A stretch of 64,000 bases of DNA, taken from the NCBI GenBank assembly GCA_033297205.1, contig MU859075.1, positions 212,850 to 276,849 on the forward strand, given 5' to 3'. Origin of the DNA: Pseudoneurospora amorphoporcata. Lineage: Eukaryota > Ascomycota > Sordariomycetes > Sordariales > Sordariaceae. Of the stretch, positions 55,364 to 64,000 are shown one piece after another (position 1 is the stretch's first letter; each line of letters begins with the position of its first letter). Below the pieces are notes generated by a model, which was not told the origin of the DNA, did no database searches, and saw nothing but the letters and a program-made list of their open reading frames with translations. Made by a program: the position numbers and the translations under genes.

Positions 55364-58300
55364 AAGCAAAATACCATAACATACATTACCTTCCGCCTTA
55401 AAAGGCCTCTTCTTGGACACCACCTGCCTGCCATTCTCGTCATCACCCCGATACCTAACCCCGACTGACCCGTAGCCCGGACCAGAGCATAGGTAGTTCC
55501 GGTCTAAAGTTGACGTCAACCAGTATGGATGGGTAACCACCGGAGCGAAAGAAGTGACTTCTGTAATTCTGTTCCACGAGATCTTATCTCCCCAAAAATT
55601 AGTCGTAGTGACACTACTTAGCGTCAGTCAGTCAGTCAGCCAGTCAAGTCACCACCTCAAACCCTACGGACACTTTAATATCCCCATCGGACGGTGAAGT
55701 CATCCGTCAACAGACAAAAAGCCATGGGCTGGCAAGTCTTGCACTCAAACAGATCAGATTTCAGCCTCCTCTTTCGTTTCCAGACATGGAACCTACCCAG
55801 CACAACAGGCTGAACCATCCGCTTTCAATCCGAAATGAGACTTTTTCTCAGCCATGATAATCTCCTTGATATATAAGGAATAACGGGGAGGGTGGGCGAG
55901 GGGGACGTAACTGAGACACTTTAACGATAGACTCACTCAGTGGTTAGTGATCCCTTGTGCCCGCCCTCAAGGGAGGCAAGGGGTGTACGCTACCTGTACA
56001 TCCCAAATCGGGTACCGGGTCCGACATACCTCGTGGCTTTTGGCTTGTTCTTGTTCTTCAAGCGGGTGTTCTTGCCTGTTCATTCTCACCAAGATAGGTG
56101 TATATATGCACGACGAAGGAGGTCAGAGGACGAGGAGGTAAGGGCTCGCTTGTGTTACCTGCCAGCTTATGCCAGGGGTCAGTGGGTCAGTGAACCAACC
56201 TGAGATCAAGCCACAGATTTGCTTTGGTGACTACGCTTGTATCATCAGCGAAGGAGGATGAGATGAGACGTTCTGATGACTGCTCGGCCGGGCTAGGGGC
56301 ATGGACACGCATGAATATTGCACGACGTTTTTCAACAGCCACCTGGTCAGAATGTATTAGTGTAGCGTTTGTCCTAGGACGGAAGGCTTGATGGGTATTA
56401 GTAATAGGCAGTAGCAAGCAGTATCCTTCCCGCACGGCCACACCAAAGATATAGTACGTATGTATGCAGGTAACTCGAGTCCTCGAGTAACCTCGTCCCT
56501 CTCAGATGTCACAGGATTCCGTCACTCGTCATCCCTTCCACTTCATAAACCCACCGCATCCCATTTCACAGCATACACCCGATCCATGGCCCCGCCTGGC
56601 CGACTCGTCCATCATGACAATGGAAAAGCAGTGACATGGTAACACACACATACAATACCACCAGACAGACGAGAGACGACAGACGAGACCAGCAGACAGT
56701 GACAGCAGGTAAATAGATAGACAGACAGACAGGCATAAATACGGGAGAGACAAAGATAAATCAGAAGCGAAGCGAACATAAAGAAAGAAGAAAAAAATCT
56801 GTGGCCACGTCGGACCCGTGCTCTGCTCTTCGAGACGCATATCCGGTTCGGCATCGGCTTCTTGCATAGGCAGGCGCCTGCAGCCAGGAGAAGGAAGTAT
56901 CGTGACTTAAAGAGAGGGAGGAAATGGGATTAATAAGGGGAGGAAAGGGAAGAAAAGATGACAACTGATACAGTTTGTATGTCTCTTGTCAACCCGCCTC
57001 CTCGCCCCCGATCGTAAAACCTCGGGACCTCAGCAACGCAGCAAGGTAGTACGGTAGGAGGGGATGGGGAGGTGGGGAGGTGGGGACAGCATGACCTGTT
57101 TCAACGTCTCGTCTCGCAGCAGTCTGCTTGGGATTTGCATGCATACATATTCGGTAGATGCACAGGTTCGGGTTCGGTGTTCCCGTTCCACCACCGCTTG
57201 ATATGTTGTATGTATCGAACGGTTCGAGACATCATGGGGATGGATGTGATGTGTGTTGCGATGGTAAGCGAAGGGAGACGTGGTCGAGGCCAATGTAAGG
57301 AAAGTCGAGGCAGACCACACATGGCTGATATAAAGAACGAAGGACACGAGCTGGAATGAAGGATGACACATTCCAGATTAACGAAAGACATCCGCCGCCG
57401 GGGTGCACGAGGTTTCGAAAAGAGGGAGCGGTCCTGAATGACAGACACGAATTATGAAGTCTCGTAGTACCTACACCAAACATGCCTCATCCCTTCCAGG
57501 CTCGGGAGGCCGCATTCTTCCCAAGTGTACAACAGACGCCACTGGGCGCATCAGTGATTCGCGTCACCTTGCCCGTTCCACGAAGACCCGTTTGGTGGTT
57601 TTGAACAGCTTCGATGGAGTGTCTCGAGCTTTACGAGATCCCCTAATGCCTGCCACTTGAGCGGTAAGTTATCCTCACAATCCTCGATGATGGCAACAAG
57701 GGCAGCTGACGCCTCTACAGCGTTGTTTTCATAGCATGAGAGATGATTAGGACTTGGGAGATATTGGATGTTATATGAGTCCAGGGTTAGGGTCCAAAGA
57801 GTTCGGGATATTGTAACGTTCTCAAGACTTGAAGAGCTTGATAACCGAAAGCTTGTGTGGCGAGCCATCTGATGTGCGACGGTTCGGCAAGCCAGGGGGC
57901 CAATCAATGTTTTAAGCTGCTAAATCCAAAAGGGGGCTGGCCCCGTTGTGCATTTGTCGGTTGGTTCGACAGGCTGCTGAACCCATGATGCTGCTGCTGA
58001 GGAAGGGTGTCAACAAGGGGTTCCGTTTGTTTCCTGCCTTGAGGAACCTGGGGTGCTGGGTGCACATGGGGTGGTAAGGAGAGATGGCTTGGCCCGGTGT
58101 GTGTGAGACGACCGCGTTTTGCGCCGGGCGATTTGATCTCATTGATTGCTCAGCGTCGATCCTCTGGAATGGATCCTTGCAGCCAAGCCGTTGAACCAAC
58201 CACCTGCTCGGAATATTTGTGCCACGCGGTGGGACTTCAAGCCAAGTTACTCAATGAGCAACACCAGAGGCTTGATGGCTTAAGCCACAATCATGCCTCA

Positions 58301-58823
58301 TCCATTTCCACGCTCAGAATCCGGAACATCATCATGCCAGAATCGTGGCGCACGGACTCTGTCTCGGTCTGAATCTGGATTCCAGATGGTGCCTGGCATT
58401 GTAACCATAACGACTCCATGCGGGTGGATGGCCTCGTCCTTTCAGGGTGGCAGTGACTGAGGAACATGGCAATATAACCGAATCAACCGTGCGTTCTTCG
58501 GGCGTAAGATTCGCTAGTAGACGGATATACTTGACTCTTGGGCGCACAACAGACAGGCCAGGGGGCTCGGGAGAAGTGTCAAAGGAGCTCCCGTCCTGCT
58601 AAAAGCGTTGTTCACGTGCTGATTGCTGTGTTGCAATGCAATGAACCCCATTGCAAGTTAACAGTTGATATGCTGGGTGCAATTGGGCGCTACAGCACAC
58701 ATGAGGATTGGGCCTCGTTAGCATTGGTGGATTTGATGGCCCCCTTTTCGGTGAACATGTGCCGTTTGATTTCCTCGTCGTTTGCCAATGACAACAAAGC
58801 ATGCATTGCTATGTCACGGACCC

Positions 58824-58824
58824 T

Positions 58825-58856
<32 letters not shown>

Positions 58857-58863
58857 TTTTTTT
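58824..58863. repeat. Poly-T tract (about 40 nt, one C)
   Basis: Two long T runs separated by a single C. Low complexity; seen on the other strand as poly-lysine frames. Confidence 0.95.
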
Positions 58864-60229
58864 GGTTGGGACTTGCATACCCAAAGCCTTTCGTTGTCTC
58901 TCGACTGGGTACAAGATCCCGTGGGCTTTGGTGCCGTGTGCGACATCTGAGTATGTACTGGAGGCGCAGAGAGAGCCAGAGGGGTGCTGAATCGCGGAAT
59001 TGCAGTGGTGTGCAAAGCCCGGTGGTGACAGCTCCCGTGGTTGGCGTCGTAGCGCCCCGAGCGCAGCGACTGGACCGTCACATCGGGTGGATTTGGTTAG
59101 AGGGGAACTGGAGTGGAATTTGAGCCTCTTTAGTGGGTGGAGCCTCTAGTGAAATAGGGTGGAGGAAAGGCTTCGGTCGATATTGTCGTCACCGTCCACT
59201 GGAATCTCGGCATCCACCATCCTCGATCCTGCCCTGACAAGCACTGTGTAGCTGATAAAAACTGGAGCTGGAACGCTGGCCGGAGCCCGCCCATCAAACT
59301 CGGTCGTCCTCGGAGATATGCAGATCCTCCCCGTTCCTTCTAAGAAGTTTAGGAAACACTGAACCCGAAAGACAAGGTCGATTGGAAATGAGAGACGGCT
59401 CACCCGAGGAGTCACCATGTCAGAAACCGACACAAAAAGGGCGGGAAAAGAGACTGTTATCATTTGACCAGGAGTCGACAGATGAGCTCGGCAGGCCCCT
59501 CCTTTTTCTTGGTCTTAGGTGTTGCAACAAAAACGGATAAATTTGGCCCTGCACGTGACTTCCATCAAAGTCATCACACCTTATCTTACGTAAGAGACTC
59601 CAGAAAACGTACCGGGAAGTACCGCGACAAACCCCACACCGGGCCCGACTCCTCGCGATTCCGTTCCCGTCTCAACTCCGACAAGATTCTAGCCCCTTGA
59701 TTGTTAGGTAGCCGGGCCCGCCTGCTCTTTCCATCTGCACACCCGAGTCACCATACCTATCAACTCAAGAGGCTGTTTCTTTTTGATACAAGGCATTCAA
59801 GGAAAAAAAGGTTGAATCAGGCAACTGCCCATCAGGGTTTAACGCCAAGATTCAATGGTGCTTAACCTGAAATAGCTCGTGGCCGGTCGGAAGCAACGTC
59901 AGGGTTTTGATCCATTTCATCCAAACCTTCCTCGCCTTCCAAACTCGAGTGTCCACCTGTTTCTTTCCCAGCAGATCTGCATCCACTTTCTCCTTCCATT
60001 TGGTCCCACTTGTGACCGTCGGCTTCTGCCACCCCACCTTCCACCACAACTACCTACAAGCCGGGCCCTTGATCCTTCCATCTGCCTCATCTCCAGAAAC
60101 CTCCCATTTCCGTGACATGGATGGATGGCAGCACAGGCCATCCATCGTCACAGACCACTTGACTGACTGACCCCTCAATCACGGCCTTTTGTGTCTGCCA
60201 CTTCCTGCACCCATTTACAATGAAAAACA

Positions 60230-60640
60230 ATGGGTGATTACTGTTATCGCTCTCGCTCTCGTTCACCCCGACTGGACCACCGAGCGCTGGGGATGAACAT
60301 GCAACAACATACCGGTCAATACAAATCACTGGCGATACAGTACACGATATCAGATCTCTCCCTGGTCCAACCATCATTCGCTTCCCCCGCACATAAGCGT
60401 GCTTCGTCTGACACGAAGGTATCACCCCCACAACAGAGCAATATAACAAGCGTTCCAACAACTGAAGAGGACCTCACAAGGAATCCTTTCATCCTCGTTG
60501 GCAGGAATGTGTCTGGATCTGGTCATCCACCACCGAAGGCACTTATAATGCATAGTGATACATCAGCCGTCCTCGAGCGGACTCTCTGCCTAGCTACAAG
60601 CCGCTTCCTGTTCCAGGCCAAACGCCTCCCATCGGAATGA
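60230..60640 (+). CDS. Weak candidate ORF (136 aa)
   Basis: A 136-codon frame with an ATG start opening MGDYCYRSRSRSPRLDHR. The short RS-type start and mixed composition are the only positive signs. No homologous pattern, intron or regulatory context supports it, and it may be chance. Confidence 0.15.
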   Translation: MGDYCYRSRSRSPRLDHRALGMNMQQHTGQYKSLAIQYTISDLSLVQPSFASPAHKRASSDTKVSPPQQSNITSVPTTEEDLTRNPFILVGRNVSGSGHPPPKALIMHSDTSAVLERTLCLATSRFLFQAKRLPSE

Positions 60641-63600
60641 AACGAACAGCCAAGACACATCACAATTCCGCAGACCCAAACGCCTGCATATGCGATACCC
60701 CATGCGTGTAATATAAAACTCAACAGTGACATATGTTTGGCAACAGGGCCTGGGTAGGTACCTTTATCCAGTACGAGCATAGAATGGCGGACGCACTTTA
60801 CACTGGACGCCACAGCGCGCATTCGGGACACATGCGTGACCTTCCCTTTCTCGAAATACTCTTCGCTCTCAAGTGCGTGGATGTGGCAACCACAAGCGGG
60901 ATGGTTGGTGGGTAGCAAAACGGGATTCGCATTCAGCGAACACCATCGGACACTACCATCACCACTACCACTGTTACCAGATTGGTCCCATCCATAAGTT
61001 ACTTGTCTGCTTGTCTTGACGTTTCATACCAACCCATATCCATGGGATATATATTACCACAAGCAGTACCGAGCCGATATTGTTGTCGTTGTTTATCACC
61101 ACTACCGTCAGTTCATGTCATCTCATCCCGTCCACATACACCTAAGGAGCGACCAGTACTGGTGGATGATACCATAGGTACCTACCACGCCCACGCAATT
61201 TACTCCCGCCCAATATTGCTCGTCAATGTTCACACTTGTACCCTACCTGAGCCTACCCTACCCATCTCACCCACGCTTCCTTTTCCACGTTAACCATTTC
61301 ACCTACCTTACCATCCGAGCCAACCATCCTTCACTGGCTGGCAGCAATCCAACAATCCGACACGTTCGACGCAACCCAGCTGATGAGCCACATCCATCCA
61401 TGCCATGCTGCCATTCTCGATTCCACGGTTCGAGAACCAAATACGGACGTCGGTTCCGCGTCGTCTATTGAGTGAGTACGTACAACCCACGACGTTCGGC
61501 TTTATTGTCTGACATCCCACTTTATGGCCTAATGCTTATCCACCCAACCCACCCTTACATCCATCCAACCCGTCAGCCCAATCTTTTCACAGCCACCCAA
61601 CCATCCATCCAGCCGGTCAGCAAGAGACCTAGGTACATCAACCCCTCGTCATGAAACACATCACGGGTTGCCTTGTTCGGGTATCTCTTCCATACCACCC
61701 TGGCATGCCTGGTAGGATATGGTACGTATGTACATAGTTCACGAGTTGAATGGCCGTTATTGCAACCTTACAGTTGACGGGGGTTTCTAATTTGCCGGAT
61801 AACCAGTGCCCATTCCACATGTCGGATATATGACTATATTAATGGGACAGGTAAGGAGAGATTGACAAACGTGTTTTCACGGGCATTGACAAAACATAAC
61901 TTCAGATCATTACTTGAATGGAGAACACAACGGGCTTTCGGAGCATATATTCCTCAAACCACCGGCACCATGCCAGGAATCGTTGTCCACCACACATGCT
62001 TAGTGTAAAAGCCGGGTTTCTTTTATAGCTAGCAATCGTGAACAAGCTGATATATCTATCGAGGCCAGGAATTCCGTCTACTTAACATTTTACGTGATAC
62101 TAAGCTAGTCTACACTTGGGTGCATCATGGATGGGAAAGAGATCTCATATGCAATCACAAATGGGATGAAAGACCAAAGATCAGATCGAAACCCAAGGAT
62201 CTGACAGGTGCTGGCTACCACGTGCAATCACGTTAAGCTCAGATCGGACTTTACAATTGCTTGATATTGATGTCAACGCAGGATGCCATGCGAACTACAG
62301 AAACTCCAAGAACCAGATAATTTAACCCGCTCCAGGTCTATTTTGTGTGAATTCCGGGTTTCTCACAGCTGTAAGTCGCTTTCGCTTTTGCACCGGAACC
62401 TCGGCCGGGATAGGTATTATACTTGAACTCTGTCAAAACCGTTCCTGTCAGACCGGAGACGTCCAGACATGGAGCTGCGGACATGGAAGCTGCGAGGTTT
62501 GTGCCCCACAGTCGGTAGCGGTTACGGTCATTTGTGGGGCCGACCGGCCGGCCAGTGGACTACATCGGCTCGGACACGGACCCGGGAAAAGCGCGGGATC
62601 TCGGTAAGTACGAAGCTCAGAGATCGCGGGCTGCAAGCCTGGATGTGTGAGGCTTGTAGTGCTGCCTGTTTTGGGGGATAATGGCGTGAGAGGTATTTAC
62701 CTCCTCGGCTTCCCATCGTTTTCCTCCATGGTGTTGTAACGAGTTTGGGCCAACCATGTCACCTTCAAACAGGAAAATCATGCCTTGCCTGCATTTACGA
62801 TCAAATGCAAGGTAGTCGACATGAAAGCTGCACAAAGTATGTCGGAAACATGGAGCAATTAACGTTCGACCTTAGCACCGGTCCACCCAGGCAGGTTCCT
62901 GCATGCGAGGAATCATTATAGGATTGAAGTGGGTTCGGTGAGTATCTGTAAGGCAAAACAGAGGCGAGCTGCACCGCCGGCAGCTTCAGCAAGTCGAGTT
63001 ACCTACCTATGCTCAATATAATGATTCACATCTTTGTTGCGATGATATCAACGGACATCAAATGTCGTGTTAATGCCACGCCACTGCCACGGGCTGTAGA
63101 TGCACTACTGTACATATCTGCACGTGAGGCATAGTGGTTGAAGAAACTTGGAGGAATGGCTACTCTTCGGCACTAGGGTCGGAGGAGTGGTTGTTTCAAG
63201 TCCTGACGAGTAATAAAGCGTTGTTCTCCTTTGGATGTCAGGGTCCCCGCTCAAAGGGTTAACCTTCCGACTGAAGCGAAAACAGTCGTGGCTTCTCGTA
63301 AAGGCGATATCTCTCATGGATTGGAGATAGGGTGCCGTGCCATCGCGGTAGAATCCAGGAGGAATACACAAGCGAGGTTGAGAACGTTAAATGCGGCACG
63401 AGCCGTCGACAAGGAGAATCGGAAAGATCCACCAGAATGATAATCAACGAGAAGCAAAAGTGATGACAATGATGACATAGCTGACGAGCACGTACCAGTA
63501 GACGCCTGTCGCTGTCGTAGTCGATCTGGCCACGACAGGTTCGACAGGGCAGCAACAGCAGGAGCGGTAAAATCCATTTTCCGGATCCATGACGAGATCG

Positions 63601-64000
63601 CCCAGTTTAAGTATTCCAAGGCTGAGGAACACAGATCTTCTTCTCGTGTTTTCCGGCCTGGACCTTCCACGGAACCGAGGGCCCTATGTACGGTGCTGGC
63701 TGTCGATTGACGGCGTGCGATTTGTTTGTAAGTACGTGCAAGGTCCCTTGTTTTGGGCCTCTTGGCCCCCTTACACCCGCCCGCACCTAACCTGCACACT
63801 GCACTATCAAAGCTGCCCAATGACGGACCTCCACCTCATTTGCGCCGATAGCGTTCCGCGTCGTTGCAAGCACCCAGGTCGCCAGGCGTTGGTGACGACG
63901 GGCTGGGTAGGTGGTGGTAAAAATCGCTTGTGCAGGTAGCACTAACTGCACGCTTGTCACCAACTACCAACCCCACCACAATCAAACCACCACATCTCAT

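Larger units (their letters stand above)
53544..64000. other. 10.5-kb stretch without a supported gene
   Basis: No frame shows family motifs or splice-joined continuity. Candidates looked at: 59146-59463 minus (105 codons), 60230-60640 plus (136 codons, starts MGDYCYRSRSRSPR) and 63314-63820 minus (168 codons). All are weak. The stretch holds an acidic frame broken by stops (54911-55363), short GTCA and GACA repeats (about 55623-55648 and 56712-56732), and a long poly-T tract at 58824-58863. Confidence 0.5.

Noticed and set aside
63314..63820. 168-codon minus-strand frame near the right edge
   Set aside because: Overlapping frames on the same strand are equally open, no family pattern is visible and no supported start exists.

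Overview
This is nuclear DNA of a filamentous ascomycete, most likely from the Sordariales (Neurospora/Sordaria/Podospora/Chaetomium relatives). Genes have short introns (47-381 nt) with GT...AG ends and CTAAC/CTGAC-type branch sites. Four identical 119-nt 5S rRNA genes lie dispersed on both strands rather than in the rDNA array, a Neurospora/Pezizomycotina trait. Intergenic DNA is long and rich in microsatellites. Gene content (fungal ADAM protease, DUF3176 membrane protein, acetyl-CoA synthetase) fits the same group. No prokaryotic operon, CRISPR array, tRNA or intact transposon was recognised. I cannot name the species.

Left part (1-9 kb): a conserved hypothetical gene (1426-2298, minus), a two-exon coiled-coil/acidic hypothetical (2816-4161, minus), a decayed relative of the first gene with a CCHC-like knuckle (5128-6204, minus), a 5S gene (6298-6416), and the intronless EME1/MMS4-type subunit of the Mus81 Holliday-junction nuclease (6644-8923, minus). 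After a 4.6-kb gene-free stretch comes a large kinesin-4/KIF4-like motor gene (13573-19166, plus). It is followed in frame by a 271-codon open extension with a ten-cysteine cluster.

Middle (20-33 kb): a 5S gene (minus), a probably inactivated copy of a fungal multi-pass membrane protein family (about 21.8-24.2 kb), another 5S gene (plus), and 5.7 kb of sparse sequence with one weak two-exon candidate. Then comes acetyl-CoA synthetase (30284-32990), whose 5' end is cut into 24- and 27-nt micro-exons.

Right part (36-64 kb): an ADAM-type metalloprotease with disintegrin domain (36056-38601), a DUF3176 membrane protein (39664-41791), the fourth 5S gene, two small tandem hypotheticals (42602-42920 and 43244-44384, minus), a LisH-WD40 Sif2/TBL1-like gene with a 17-nt micro-exon (46423-48908, minus), and a TMEM115/DUF1751 Golgi protein (52365-53543, plus). 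From 53.5 kb to the end I find no gene I can support. The genes are ordinary singletons with unrelated jobs (DNA repair, transport, carbon metabolism, shedding, chromatin, Golgi); there is no metabolic cluster. The most unusual signals are the kinesin extension, the exactly spaced 5S promoter boxes, a possible non-AUG mitochondrial leader on acetyl-CoA synthetase, and the tandem but unequal family copies at the left end.
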